Assembly: GCA_944323625.1 (NCBI GenBank)
Contig: CALUTD010000004.1
Location: 1-64,000 of the forward strand
Direction: 5' to 3'
DNA: 64,000 nucleotides
From: Candidatus Gastranaerophilales bacterium
Lineage (GTDB): Bacteria; Cyanobacteriota; Vampirovibrionia; Gastranaerophilales; Gastranaerophilaceae
This document shows, piece after piece, positions 50,615 through 60,463 of the stretch. Position 1 is the first letter of the stretch. Each line of letters opens with the position of its first letter. Under the pieces are notes generated by a model. It did not search any database, was not told the DNA's origin, and saw only the letters and a list, made by a program, of their open reading frames with translations. Position numbers and translations under genes: made by a program.

Positions 50615-52654
50615 TTAGCCATTTTTTATTTGGTTATATAATGTTCTTACTTTGTTTGCCCAATCACCGCCAACGCAGTAATGACCGCCTATAGCATCAA
50701 CATTATCAATGTTTACTGCGCTTACATCAGAATATCTGTCATCATATTGAGATAAATTTTTTGCCATTGCATCAAGACCGGCTTCAATACTTGAGTATTT
50801 TGCAAATTTATAACCGTCGCTGCTTCTTGTTGTATAACCGGCATCTCCAGAACCGGTTACTCCGCCGAAATTATAGTTGCTGCTTGCAAGTGAACTTGTT
50901 CCGTAGCCTGATTCAAGTGCAATTATAGCGGCAAGGAATTCGGGTTCCATATCATATTTTTCCGCAATTTCACAAATTAAGCCTTCTTGTCCTTCAAGAA
51001 CTCCTTTCATCAAACCTTCGGGAAGTGTTGAATTTGATACACTGTTTTCTTCTTCAGTTTCTTCGGCTTTCTTTTGGTTTATTTGTTCGTTAATTTTATC
51101 AAGTTCGCTTTGTGTTGATTCAACTACTTCTTTAGCCTGCGTTTCCTGTTCTTGTATTACTTGTTGTTCATTAGTTTTTGCATCATTGTATGCTTGCATT
51201 GCCTCTTTTGTTTCAGGTTTACATACTTCTGCTATATCTCCTTCTATATCTTGTTTTGTTTTATTTAAATCTTGAAGGTCTTGTTCTGCTGTTGATAAAT
51301 CTCCCTCAAGGGTACTTTTTTCGCCTCTTAATATTCCTAATTTACCTTTAGCATCTTGTACTTTTTGTTCTGCTGCTTGAATTTGTTCTTCTAATTGTCC
51401 TTTCTTTTGGCTAATTTCTGATTGATTATTACCGTCTTCACTAGATGCGGCTTCACAAGATGCCAATGCAGATTTTAAAGCTTCCAAATTTGATTCTTCT
51501 GCCGACAATTGAGTTTGTGTGTTTGAAATTTCTGTATCTTTTTCACTTATGCTTGTTTTTATATCATTAATTTCAGTTTCTTTATTAGTAATAGCTTCTA
51601 AATTATCACTTCTTTGTTGTTTTAGTTCGTCTGAAATATTTTCATCTTCTTCAACAGCTTTATCATAATTTTCTTTTGCCTTTTCAGTTTCATATTTAGC
51701 GCACTTTACCGCTTCATTTTCTCCTGAATATACTTTGCTTAATTCTTCTTGAGAATCAGTTAATTCTCCTTCTTTTTCTGTTTTTTGACTTTCAAGTTCT
51801 TCCAATGTCAAACCGTCATCAACACTTGATGTTGAAGATGTTGAAGAACCGCTTGAAGCTCCTGTTGAGCCTGAAGTTCCTGTTGAGCCTGAAGCGCCCG
51901 ATGAACCACTTGAACCTGAAGCACCTGATGAACCTCCTGTTGAACCTGAACTTCCGGTAGAACCGTTACCTCCTGATGAACCTGACATGCCGGTTGAACC
52001 CGTATTACTTGCGGCTGTATTTGCCAAACCAAGATTTTCCGCTTCTTGAGCTAATTGTTCGGAGGTTAAGTTACTTGCTTCAGATAGTGAATTACTTCCC
52101 AAAATTTCTTTTGCAAATGCTGCGAATTCGGCTTTTTCACTGTTATCTAATTTGCCGTCGGCATTTGTATCAAAAGCATCTATTATTGTTTCATTATCGT
52201 ATAGCTGTGTTATTATCCTGTTTATTAATTCTTCATTATCATTACCGAATACGCCTGTTAATCCTGATAAAAATTCTTCTGTATTTCCTTCTTCTTCCAA
52301 TAATTCGGTAAATAGTTGTGCTGCTTCGGTTTCATTAAGACTGCCGTCTTTATCAGAATCATAGGCATTTATTAAATCTTCTTCAGAATCAATTGAATTT
52401 TTCGATTCGGATTCGGTTTGAGATGTTTTTGTAAATGAGTCTGTGTTTTCTTCCGTGTTTTCTGTTTCGTCAGCTTGAACAGCACTCGCAAAAACTGAAG
52501 TATTTGTGTCCGATGTATTAGTTGCTCCGATGTTGTTTAGATTGAATATACTAATATCGTTCGGGTTAGTTATTCCATTAGAATTTGTAGAAACAGGGTT
52601 TCTAAACTTTTCTAAAAATGACTCAAAATTTAAATTAATATCTGCTAAATTCAT
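50615..52654 (-). CDS. EF-hand, Gly/Ser-rich, coiled-coil and glucosaminidase (GH73-like) protein
   Basis: The 679-residue protein has five regions. An N-terminal 70-residue polar lead (no signal peptide) is followed by two EF-hand loops (DSDKDGSLNETE and DTNADGKLDNSE, about 95-175). A Gly/Ser/Thr/Ala-rich tract (about 210-275) has collagen-like GST/GSS/GAS triplets. A long coiled coil (about 285-530) is followed by a C-terminal muramidase-type domain (about 550-679: EIAEKYDMEPEFLAAIIALE, SGYGTSSLASSNYNFGGV, YDDRY, YCVGGDWANKV). The last domain fits FlgJ/GH73-type N-acetylglucosaminidases that cut peptidoglycan. A cytosolic cell-wall hydrolase without a signal implies a non-Sec route or lysis release. 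Confidence 0.8.
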   Translation of the reverse strand: MNLADINLNFESFLEKFRNPVSTNSNGITNPNDISIFNLNNIGATNTSDTNTSVFASAVQADETENTEENTDSFTKTSQTESESKNSIDSEEDLINAYDSDKDGSLNETEAAQLFTELLEEEGNTEEFLSGLTGVFGNDNEELINRIITQLYDNETIIDAFDTNADGKLDNSEKAEFAAFAKEILGSNSLSEASNLTSEQLAQEAENLGLANTAASNTGSTGMSGSSGGNGSTGSSGSTGGSSGASGSSGSSGASGSTGTSGSTGASSGSSTSSTSSVDDGLTLEELESQKTEKEGELTDSQEELSKVYSGENEAVKCAKYETEKAKENYDKAVEEDENISDELKQQRSDNLEAITNKETEINDIKTSISEKDTEISNTQTQLSAEESNLEALKSALASCEAASSEDGNNQSEISQKKGQLEEQIQAAEQKVQDAKGKLGILRGEKSTLEGDLSTAEQDLQDLNKTKQDIEGDIAEVCKPETKEAMQAYNDAKTNEQQVIQEQETQAKEVVESTQSELDKINEQINQKKAEETEEENSVSNSTLPEGLMKGVLEGQEGLICEIAEKYDMEPEFLAAIIALESGYGTSSLASSNYNFGGVTGSGDAGYTTRSSDGYKFAKYSSIEAGLDAMAKNLSQYDDRYSDVSAVNIDNVDAIGGHYCVGGDWANKVRTLYNQIKNG

Positions 52655-52822
52655 TAAAAATACTCTCTCTTTCTTCTCTAAATAAATAAAGTTTTTATGA
52701 CGTTTGATTATTAATATTATTTTTTTAAAAATTTACAAAAATTTACAACAAATCACAAACTTTAAAAAAAATATTTATATGATAAAATTCCATTATGAAT
52801 ATGATTAGGGAGATAAGGGTTA

Positions 52823-55522
52823 ATGATTGATTTTTTGCTCAAAATGTTAGGCGACCCGAATAACAATAAAATAAAAAAAATGATGCCGGTTGTAGAACAT
52901 ATAAATGCGTTGGAGCCTCAATTTGCGGCACTTTCGGATGAAGAATTAAGAAATAAAACACAGGAATTTAAAAAAATATTATCCGAACGTCCGACTTCAA
53001 ACGATATAAAAAAAGACAGAGAGCTTGAAAAACATGCACTTGATTCAATACTTCCCGAAGCTTTTGCCACGGTCAGAGAAGCCGGAAAAAGAGTTCTTAA
53101 TATGAGGCATTTTGATGTTCAATTGCTAGGCGGTATTTTCCTTCATGAAGGACAAATTGCAGAAATGAGAACAGGTGAAGGTAAAACTCTTGTTGCGACT
53201 CTACCTGCATATTTAAATGCACTTACCGGAAAAGGAGTGCACATTGTTACGGTTAACGATTATCTGGCAAAACGTGACAGCGAATGGATGGGGAAAATAT
53301 TTAAATTCCTCGGGCTTTCCGTAGGTGTGATTTTATCGGGAATGAATTCATACGATGATTTCCATAAAAAAAGAGAAGCTTATGAATGTGATATAACATA
53401 CGGAACAAACAATGAATTCGGTTTTGATTATCTCAGAGATAATATGGCTACTTCAGTGGAACAAAGAGTTCAAAGACCATATAACTATGCAATAATAGAC
53501 GAAGTTGACAGTATATTAATTGATGAAGCAAGAACTCCTTTAATTATAAGCGGCAGACTCGATAAATCCGCAGAATTGTACAGAACTATGGCCGCAGTTG
53601 CTCCTCAGCTTGAAAAAACAAAACATTATGAAGTGGATGAAAAAAATAAAAATGTTATTTTAACAGAAGAAGGTATAGATAGAGCTCAGGAAATACTTGG
53701 TATTCCCGATTTATTTGATATTAATCATCAATATGCACATCACCTGCTTCAAGCATTAAAGGCTATTGAGTTATTTCATTTAAATACCGATTATGTAATA
53801 AAAAACGGTGAAGTTATAATTGTTGATGAGTTTACCGGCAGGCTTATGGAAGGCCGCCGCTGGTCGGACGGGCTCCATCAGGCAGTAGAAGCTAAAGAAG
53901 GTGTTCAGATTCAGGATGAAACCCAAACCCTTGCAAGTATAACATTCCAAAATTTATTCAGATTATATCCGAAACTTGCAGGTATGACCGGTACTGCAAT
54001 GACTGAAGAAGCTGAATTTGGTAAAATTTATAATCTTGAAGTTACTAGAATACCTACGAACAAAGAAGATATAAGAATAAATCTGCCGGATATTATTTAC
54101 AAAACTGAAAAGGTTAAGTATTTGGCAGTTGTAGATGAAATAATAGCAATGCATAAACTTGGCAGACCTGTTTTAGTCGGTACAATAAGCATTGAAAAAT
54201 CGGAACTTGTATCAGGGCTGTTGAAACAACGAGGTATAAAACATAACATATTAAATGCAAAACACCATGAAAAAGAAGCTTATATTATAGCGCAAGCCGG
54301 ACGTTTAGGTGCTGTTACAATTGCCACGAATATGGCGGGAAGAGGGACAGATATTCTTTTAGGCGGTAATCCCGAATATTTAGCTAAAGAAGAACTGGAT
54401 TCAAAAGGAATTACCCCTGAATCTACAGCGGATTACGAAAAAGTAAAAAATGAAACTCTTGAAAGAATAAAAAAAATAACTGAAGCAGAACACGCAAAAG
54501 TTGTTGAACTGGGCGGCTTGCATGTTATCGGTACGGAAAGACATGAGTCAAGACGTATTGATAACCAGTTAAGAGGCCGTGCAGCCCGTCAGGGAGACCC
54601 GGGCTCCACAAGATTCTTTCTTTCTCTTGAAGACAGTCTTATGAGAATATTCGGCGGCCAGCAGATTATGGCTATTATGAATACTTTTAATATCGAAGAA
54701 GATATGGCAATAGAAAACAGAATCATTACACGCCAAATTGAAAGTAATCAGAAAAAAGTAGAAACATTCCATTTTGACGCAAGAAAAAGCGTACTTGAAT
54801 ATGATGATGTTATGAATCTACAGCGTGAAAAATTCTATGCTCAAAGAAATAAGGTTTTGGAAAATACTGACCTGCATGAAGATATTATTTATATGATTGA
54901 GCGCGAAATTGACAGACTTTTAAAAAGTTATATAGCCCCGGGAATGAATCCTGATGAATATATTTATGAAGATTTGGTTTCTCTTGTAAAAGAAATCCAT
55001 TCTGTAATGCCTCAATTATCTCATATTGAAGTAAAGGATATACAAGGGTTAAAATTTGAAAATGTTTATTCAAAAATACGGGATTTTGCACTTGAAGCAT
55101 ATAAAGAGCATGAAATTAACATGGTTAATTTTTTAAATCAGGTTGCTTCTCAATATAATTTAAATCACGTAAAAGAAGAACCGTTTACAAGTAATAATGT
55201 AATGCGTAATTTGGAAAAAGATATTCTTTTAAGGGTAGTAGATAATAAATGGATTGACCATCTGCATAATATAGATATGTTGAGGGATGGTATAGGATTA
55301 AGAGCATACGGACAAAAAAATCCGCTGCTTGAATACAAAAAAGAAGCTTATGATCTTTTCAATAATATGATGTATGAGATTCAAAGTGATACTGTAAAAC
55401 ATCTATTCAGAACAAAATTCGGAATCCAAATTGTACCGCCCGAGGCAATGGGAATGATGCCTCCTCAAATGTCTGAAAATGAAAAGACAATAATGATGGA
55501 TAAAAAAGAAGAAGACAAATAA
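52823..55522 (+). CDS. secA: Preprotein translocase ATPase SecA
   Basis: This 899-residue SecA has all conserved parts: Walker A MRTGEGKTLVATLPAYL, VHIVTVNDYLAKRDSEWMG, YGTNNEFGFDYLRDNMA, the DEVD box IIDEVDSILIDEARTPLI, EGRRWSDGLHQAVEAKEGV and RGRAARQGDPGSTRFFLSLE. The C-terminus (MPPQMSENEKTIMMDKKEED) lacks the zinc-binding SEC-C motif, so SecB or lipid targeting may differ. It drives Sec-dependent export. AGGGAGATAAGGG is the Shine-Dalgarno region. waaA follows after 1 nt. Confidence 0.98.
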   Translation: MIDFLLKMLGDPNNNKIKKMMPVVEHINALEPQFAALSDEELRNKTQEFKKILSERPTSNDIKKDRELEKHALDSILPEAFATVREAGKRVLNMRHFDVQLLGGIFLHEGQIAEMRTGEGKTLVATLPAYLNALTGKGVHIVTVNDYLAKRDSEWMGKIFKFLGLSVGVILSGMNSYDDFHKKREAYECDITYGTNNEFGFDYLRDNMATSVEQRVQRPYNYAIIDEVDSILIDEARTPLIISGRLDKSAELYRTMAAVAPQLEKTKHYEVDEKNKNVILTEEGIDRAQEILGIPDLFDINHQYAHHLLQALKAIELFHLNTDYVIKNGEVIIVDEFTGRLMEGRRWSDGLHQAVEAKEGVQIQDETQTLASITFQNLFRLYPKLAGMTGTAMTEEAEFGKIYNLEVTRIPTNKEDIRINLPDIIYKTEKVKYLAVVDEIIAMHKLGRPVLVGTISIEKSELVSGLLKQRGIKHNILNAKHHEKEAYIIAQAGRLGAVTIATNMAGRGTDILLGGNPEYLAKEELDSKGITPESTADYEKVKNETLERIKKITEAEHAKVVELGGLHVIGTERHESRRIDNQLRGRAARQGDPGSTRFFLSLEDSLMRIFGGQQIMAIMNTFNIEEDMAIENRIITRQIESNQKKVETFHFDARKSVLEYDDVMNLQREKFYAQRNKVLENTDLHEDIIYMIEREIDRLLKSYIAPGMNPDEYIYEDLVSLVKEIHSVMPQLSHIEVKDIQGLKFENVYSKIRDFALEAYKEHEINMVNFLNQVASQYNLNHVKEEPFTSNNVMRNLEKDILLRVVDNKWIDHLHNIDMLRDGIGLRAYGQKNPLLEYKKEAYDLFNNMMYEIQSDTVKHLFRTKFGIQIVPPEAMGMMPPQMSENEKTIMMDKKEEDK

Positions 55523-55523
55523 A

Positions 55524-56777
55524 ATGGTAGTTTTATACAATCTTATTTTAATAATTCTTTCACTTTTATTGTTACCGGTTATATTTGTTGCATTTATAAT
55601 TCAACCTAAATTCAGAGCCGGATTTTGGCAAAAAATAGGATTTTATAAGTTCAATGATAAAAAATTTGAAGGCTCTGTTGTTTTTCATGCGGTTTCTGTC
55701 GGGGAAGTTAATGCTGTAAAATCACTGGTAAAGGAATATAAATATAAACATCCCGAAAAAAATATAATCATCACAACAACAACAAAAACAGGACAGGAAA
55801 TAGCTAAAAAAGCATTTTCCGAGGTTGCTCAACATATAACATATTTTCCTTATGATTATTTTTTCAGTGTATTATCTTTTTTTAATACATATAAACCCGA
55901 AAAAATCATTATTGCGGAAACTGAAATTTGGCCGTGTTTTGTAACTCTTGCCAAATTAAATAAAATAAAAGTTTATATTGTAAACGGAAGAATTTCCCCA
56001 AGGTCATTTAAAGGTTACAAAAAGATAAAAATGTTTTTAGCTCCGATTTTAAACAAATATGAAAAAATATTTATGCAATCAAATGATGATGCCGAAAGAA
56101 TGATTGAAATGGGTGCGGATTCAGATAAAGTTGAAGTTATGGGAAATTTAAAATTTGATATAACTACAAATTTAACGTCCGGAGAAATTGAAGACTATAA
56201 AAACCAGCTTAAAACAACAAATTACAGGGTTTTTATTGCCGCAAGTACTCACAAAGGTGAGGATGAGATAGTTTTAAATGCTTTTAAAGAATTGAAATCT
56301 AAAGAACCCGATTCAAAACTTTTGATAGCGCCCAGGCACCCTCAAAGATATGACGAAGTTGCGGAATTATTAGAAAAAACCGGATTTAATTGGGGAAAGC
56401 GCTCTTGTAGTGATAATTTTGACGATAATGATATTATAATGCTAGATACAATGGGCGAGCTTGCAAAACTTTTTTCTATTTGTTATACGGCATTTATAGG
56501 CGGAAGTTTTTCTCAAACCGGAGGCCATAATCCTTTAGAAGCAAATGTTTGGTCTAAACCGGTAATTTCAGGTCCGTGTGTATTTAATTTTAAAGATGTT
56601 TATAAAATAGTTACCGATAAAAAATGTGCTGTTATCGTTAACGATAGCAGCGAATTAACTAAAGAATTGGTTTCTTTATATGCCGATAAAGAAAAGTATG
56701 ATACTTGTGCAAAAAATGCAAAAGCAGTTTTCGATGAAAATAAAGGAGCAATAAACTACGTTCTTGCAAAAGTTTAG
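55524..56777 (+). CDS. waaA: 3-deoxy-D-manno-octulosonate (Kdo) transferase
   Basis: This 417-residue WaaA/KdtA has an N-terminal membrane anchor (LILIILSLLLLPVIFVAF) and GT-B domains with VVFHAVSVGEVNAVKSLV, IIAETEIWPCFVTLAK, VNGRISPRSFKGYKK, NLKFDITTNL and GGSFSQTGGHNPLEANVW. It attaches Kdo to lipid A precursor, so the organism builds LPS and has an outer membrane. It is one base after secA and in the same operon. Mono- or bifunctionality cannot be read from the motifs. It converges with the GH13 gene (4-nt overlap). Confidence 0.96.
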   Translation: MVVLYNLILIILSLLLLPVIFVAFIIQPKFRAGFWQKIGFYKFNDKKFEGSVVFHAVSVGEVNAVKSLVKEYKYKHPEKNIIITTTTKTGQEIAKKAFSEVAQHITYFPYDYFFSVLSFFNTYKPEKIIIAETEIWPCFVTLAKLNKIKVYIVNGRISPRSFKGYKKIKMFLAPILNKYEKIFMQSNDDAERMIEMGADSDKVEVMGNLKFDITTNLTSGEIEDYKNQLKTTNYRVFIAASTHKGEDEIVLNAFKELKSKEPDSKLLIAPRHPQRYDEVAELLEKTGFNWGKRSCSDNFDDNDIIMLDTMGELAKLFSICYTAFIGGSFSQTGGHNPLEANVWSKPVISGPCVFNFKDVYKIVTDKKCAVIVNDSSELTKELVSLYADKEKYDTCAKNAKAVFDENKGAINYVLAKV

Positions 56778-58882
56778 TTTACACGTTCAAAGAATGCAAT
56801 TGAATAAGGTGCAAGAGAGATATAATTAAACTGGCATAGTGATGTATCAGTATTCAAATATTTACCCTCACCGGCATACAATGTATTATCCGAGTTCATA
56901 ATTTCTTTCCATTTTCCTTTTGGGAAAAGAATACCGCAGTTCTTCATATAGGGTGTTTTAGAAAAATTAGAAACTGAAAAGATTTCGTTATAAATTTTTC
57001 TTGTATAAATTGTATGAATATCTGTTGTTTCATGAGGTGTAGATTTTTCTATATGACCTGTAGTCAGAGCCATATTTTTCTCGCAGAGTTCATTTAAATC
57101 CCTCATATAGATTCTCATTGCATCATTAATATAGCTATATTTATCACATACTTTTACAGATGTAAGTTTAGAATCCAAAAATGCTTCCAAGCCGGGTTTA
57201 TAACCTTTTTCAGAAAGATGAGGTTCGGGTATTGAGAATTTTCTAAAGAATTTAAAATAAGCAACATTAGCGGATTCATCACCCTGAAAAACCATTTTTG
57301 GACCGGGGATTGAATATACTTTTCCGATTGCAAGTTTATGCATACTGAAAGCTTTTTTGTATGCCTCAAAAATTTCTTCAACTGACAGGTCAACAGTCAA
57401 AAAATTATCTTTATAGAAATAGAACCTTTCAACATCTGTCATATTTTCAAGTTCGCCTGTCAGCAGGGAAACAAGAATCCTGTGTGCTGCATGGGCTGCT
57501 CTTTTACATTTTAGAGTATGCGCACAGTCACATATTTTATCATTAAGGTTTAGTTCATTTACCATTATTTTAGAAATAAGCCTTGTACCGTCTATATTTC
57601 CTATTTCATCATGGCTCATAGCGTATTTGACTCTTGATTGAGCATCTCTCAATGAATAATCAAATGCACATAAATTTTTAATTCTGCAATCCCAAGCACC
57701 TAAAAGCATAGCGGCAATTTGTTTATGGAATGGAAAATCCCATTCGGAGTCAAATCCTAAAGCAGAAAGTGAAACATCATTATTTTTAATGCTGTTTATA
57801 AATCTCTCATGGTGAAGCTCATTGTTTTCGGTTTCTGATGTTGAAAATGGTTTTGTTACTCTCGCATCATTATCTCTGCCGTCCTCTGCAATTAAGAACG
57901 CAACCGGGCAGTAGTAATTAACTTCTGCAACCATTTGTTTCATTGTGTAATCGCTGCACATAAATTTTGTCATATCGACTCTTAAACCATCACAATGGTA
58001 ATTAATCAACCAGTTTAGCGCTGCACCTATAATAAAATCACGAACATAAGAACTGTGCTTATCTTTTTCAAAATTAAATTGATAACCGAAGCAATTTACA
58101 CCTTCTATATAAGGCCCTGTTTTGTGAAGCTGTGCAATATCAGGCCCTAAGTGGTTCGGTACTATATCCATAATTACATTTAAGTTACATTGATGGGCAT
58201 AATTTATTAACTCTTTTAAATCATCAGGTTTACCGTATGTATGATTCGGCGCATATTTATCAACCCCGTCATAGCCCCAGTTAAAAGAATAAGTGTTTTC
58301 AACAGGCATGATTTCTATTGCATTAAATTTTAAATCTTCGGCAATATGTTTAATTTTTTCTTTTGCAGCAAGAAAAGTACCTTCTTCCGTAAATGTTCCT
58401 ATATGTAGTTCATATATTTTCAAAGAATCCACGGGGGAGAGAATATTTGTATCATTAGCAAGTCTGCTTATACGTTTATAGTTTGCTCCCGTCATCCAAT
58501 CATTATCTGTCCAGTTAAATAAAAGATGATTATATAAAACAGACCATTTAAAGTATGAATCCTGACACATTGAGCATGGATCTTTTACAGGTATGAGTTC
58601 AGAATTATAATCAATTACATATCTATATCTGTCACCGTTTTTGACTATTCCTTTTTGGAGCTCTAATTGCCATATACCGGAATCAACATTATTCATTGCA
58701 AATGACTTTATGGGTTCCCCGTGCGGTTTTACTTCCAATATAACTTTTTTGGCACCGGCGAATGTAAGCAGTTTAAAATTAACACTGCCGTCTTCTTTAA
58801 AATATACTCCGAAAAACTTATTCGGAATATCAAATATGCAAGGTTTTCTGTATAAAATTATATTTTGTAAATTATTATTCAT
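56774..58882 (-). CDS. GH13 alpha-glucan enzyme (branching enzyme/amylase family)
   Basis: This 702-residue protein has an N-terminal CBM48-like domain (about 30-120), then a GH13 barrel. Region I is MDIVPNHLGP. Region II is CDGLRVDMTKFM, with the nucleophile Asp. Region III is FLIAEDGRDN, with the acid Glu. Region IV is AMSHDEIGN. GYDGVDKYAPNHTYGKPDDL fits glycogen branching enzymes and trehalohydrolase-like GH13 members. It probably acts on glycogen-type alpha-glucan; branching is more likely than hydrolysis, but the glg operon is absent here. Start ATG 58882 is divergent from ribF with a 46-bp shared gap. Confidence 0.85.
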   Translation of the reverse strand: MNNNLQNIILYRKPCIFDIPNKFFGVYFKEDGSVNFKLLTFAGAKKVILEVKPHGEPIKSFAMNNVDSGIWQLELQKGIVKNGDRYRYVIDYNSELIPVKDPCSMCQDSYFKWSVLYNHLLFNWTDNDWMTGANYKRISRLANDTNILSPVDSLKIYELHIGTFTEEGTFLAAKEKIKHIAEDLKFNAIEIMPVENTYSFNWGYDGVDKYAPNHTYGKPDDLKELINYAHQCNLNVIMDIVPNHLGPDIAQLHKTGPYIEGVNCFGYQFNFEKDKHSSYVRDFIIGAALNWLINYHCDGLRVDMTKFMCSDYTMKQMVAEVNYYCPVAFLIAEDGRDNDARVTKPFSTSETENNELHHERFINSIKNNDVSLSALGFDSEWDFPFHKQIAAMLLGAWDCRIKNLCAFDYSLRDAQSRVKYAMSHDEIGNIDGTRLISKIMVNELNLNDKICDCAHTLKCKRAAHAAHRILVSLLTGELENMTDVERFYFYKDNFLTVDLSVEEIFEAYKKAFSMHKLAIGKVYSIPGPKMVFQGDESANVAYFKFFRKFSIPEPHLSEKGYKPGLEAFLDSKLTSVKVCDKYSYINDAMRIYMRDLNELCEKNMALTTGHIEKSTPHETTDIHTIYTRKIYNEIFSVSNFSKTPYMKNCGILFPKGKWKEIMNSDNTLYAGEGKYLNTDTSLCQFNYISLAPYSIAFFERVN

Positions 58883-58893
58883 ATTATTCAGTA

Positions 58894-58922
58894 TTCAACA
58901 TTATTTAATTTTTGTCTATAAT
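58894..58922 (+). promoter_or_regulatory. Promoter for ribF with leaderless spacing
   Basis: TATAAT (58917-58922) ends six bases before ATG 58929. The -35 region TTCAAC (58894-58899), 17 nt upstream, is a weak match. There is no Shine-Dalgarno. Confidence 0.45.
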
Positions 58923-58928
58923 TATACT

Positions 58929-59876
58929 ATGCAAATTTTAAATGAGTTAACATATATTAATAATTCTTCACTTGCGCTCGGTTTTTTTGACGGACTTCAT
59001 CAGGGCCACATGGTTGTTTTGAAAAATGCGCTTAATGTAGCTAAAAAATATAATTCACCGGCTGTTGCGCTAATTTTCCGCAAACATCCTCAAAATATTT
59101 TGTCGCGAAATAAAATTGAACAAATTTTAACAAATGATGAAAAGCTTCAAATGCTTGAAAAAATGGGTATAGATTATGTTGTATTGCTCAATTTTGAAAA
59201 TTTTCAATATATGGGGGCAAAAGAATATCTTGAAAATATTTTGATTAAATATTTTTCTCCGGTTTCAATTACAACGGGCTTTAATCACTTTTTTGGTTAT
59301 AACAGACAGGGTGACAGCGAATTTCTGAGAAGAAACTCTAAATTATTTAATTATGAATATTATGAAATACCTCCTTATGTAATTAACGGTATGACCGTAA
59401 GCAGTTCTCAAATAAGAAACAAACTTCAATTATCGGATTTTCAAACCGCTAATGAAATGCTCGGTTATAAGTATTTCATTCAAGGAATTGTAGAAAAAGG
59501 CGAACAACTGGCAAGCAGGCTTGGTTTCCCCAGCGCTAATATAACATATCCTCTAAATAAAGTTAAAGTACCCTACGGCGTTTATTTTGTTAATGTTGAA
59601 CTTAAAAACAAAGTATATAACGGAGTGTTTAATTACGGCTTGGTTAAAGGTTCAGATGGTGTGACAAAATTAAAAACAGAAGTACATATTTTGGATTTTA
59701 GTGAAAATATTTACGGTAAAAATATAAAAATTTCTTTTGTTGCAAAGATAAGAAATCAAATGGAATTTGACAACATTGAAAAACTTAAATATCAAATTAG
59801 GCGAGATATTGCTTTTGTTGAAATATACAAACATTTTTTAGGAACATCATTCAGCATTCCTTCAAATAAGTTTTAG
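58929..59876 (+). CDS. ribF: Bifunctional riboflavin kinase/FAD synthetase
   Basis: I chose ATG 58929 over an in-frame start at 58641, which lies inside the GH13 gene on the other strand and would add 96 unrelated residues. The 315 residues have the FAD synthetase nucleotidyltransferase motif ALGFFDGLHQGHMVVL, then ALIFRKHPQNIL, VSSSQIRNKL, and the riboflavin kinase domain (LASRLGFPSANITYP, KVPYGVYFVNVEL, FLRNE-like end). It turns riboflavin into FMN and FAD. A -10 box six bases before the ATG suggests a leaderless mRNA. Confidence 0.95.
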   Translation: MQILNELTYINNSSLALGFFDGLHQGHMVVLKNALNVAKKYNSPAVALIFRKHPQNILSRNKIEQILTNDEKLQMLEKMGIDYVVLLNFENFQYMGAKEYLENILIKYFSPVSITTGFNHFFGYNRQGDSEFLRRNSKLFNYEYYEIPPYVINGMTVSSSQIRNKLQLSDFQTANEMLGYKYFIQGIVEKGEQLASRLGFPSANITYPLNKVKVPYGVYFVNVELKNKVYNGVFNYGLVKGSDGVTKLKTEVHILDFSENIYGKNIKISFVAKIRNQMEFDNIEKLKYQIRRDIAFVEIYKHFLGTSFSIPSNKF

Positions 59877-59878
59877 AA

Positions 59879-60463
59879 TTATAAAATTCCTTTTGTGGAA
59901 GGTATTTTGTCTTTATTTGAATTATCATAAGAAACGGCAGTCTTGAGCGCTCTTGCAAACGATTTAAAAATAGCTTCAATAATGTGGTGAGTATCAAATC
60001 CGTCAAGCATTTTAATATGTATAGTCATTAATGCTGCCTGTGCGAAGCTGGAGAAGAAATGAGGCAATATAACAGTTTCAAAGTCGGAAGTTTTTTCATC
60101 TCTCAATTCTGCATTGACTTTTGAAAAAATTCGGCCTGATAAATCAACAACAGATAAAACTAAAGCCTCATCCATCGGTAATATTTTTTCTCCGTATCTT
60201 GTTATGCCTTTTTTATCTCCCAACGCTTCATTTATTGCACTTCCCAGTGTAAGTGCCGTATCTTCAACTATGTGATGATTATCTTTATCTAAAGAATTTA
60301 CCTTGATTTCAAGGTCAAAACCGCTGTGGTGAGCAAACTGTTCAAGCATGTGGTCAAAAAACTTTATACCTGTATCTATATTGTAATTACCTTGACCGTC
60401 AAGATTTAAATTTACTGTTATTTCCGTTTCTTTAGTTTTTCTTGACTTATAACACTGCCTCAT
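59879..60463 (-). CDS. hisB: Imidazoleglycerol-phosphate dehydratase
   Basis: This 194-residue monofunctional HisB has the metal-binding motifs FDHMLEQFAHHSGFDLEIKV, HHIVEDTALTLGSAINEALG, DEALVLSVVDLSGR and DTHHIIEAIFKSFARALK. It dehydrates imidazole glycerol phosphate in histidine synthesis. It overlaps the upstream hisC-HAD gene by 17 nt. It converges with ribF with a 2-nt gap. Confidence 0.97.
   Translation of the reverse strand: MRQCYKSRKTKETEITVNLNLDGQGNYNIDTGIKFFDHMLEQFAHHSGFDLEIKVNSLDKDNHHIVEDTALTLGSAINEALGDKKGITRYGEKILPMDEALVLSVVDLSGRIFSKVNAELRDEKTSDFETVILPHFFSSFAQAALMTIHIKMLDGFDTHHIIEAIFKSFARALKTAVSYDNSNKDKIPSTKGIL

Noticed and set aside
51808-52311. Opposite-strand and alternative-frame ORFs over the Gly/Ser-rich tract
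   Set aside because: Low-complexity repeats produce long shadow frames; the EF-hand/glucosaminidase gene explains the region.
58641-58928. N-terminal extension of ribF from 58641
   Set aside because: It lies inside the divergent GH13 gene and adds 96 residues unrelated to RibF; ATG 58929 begins the family sequence.
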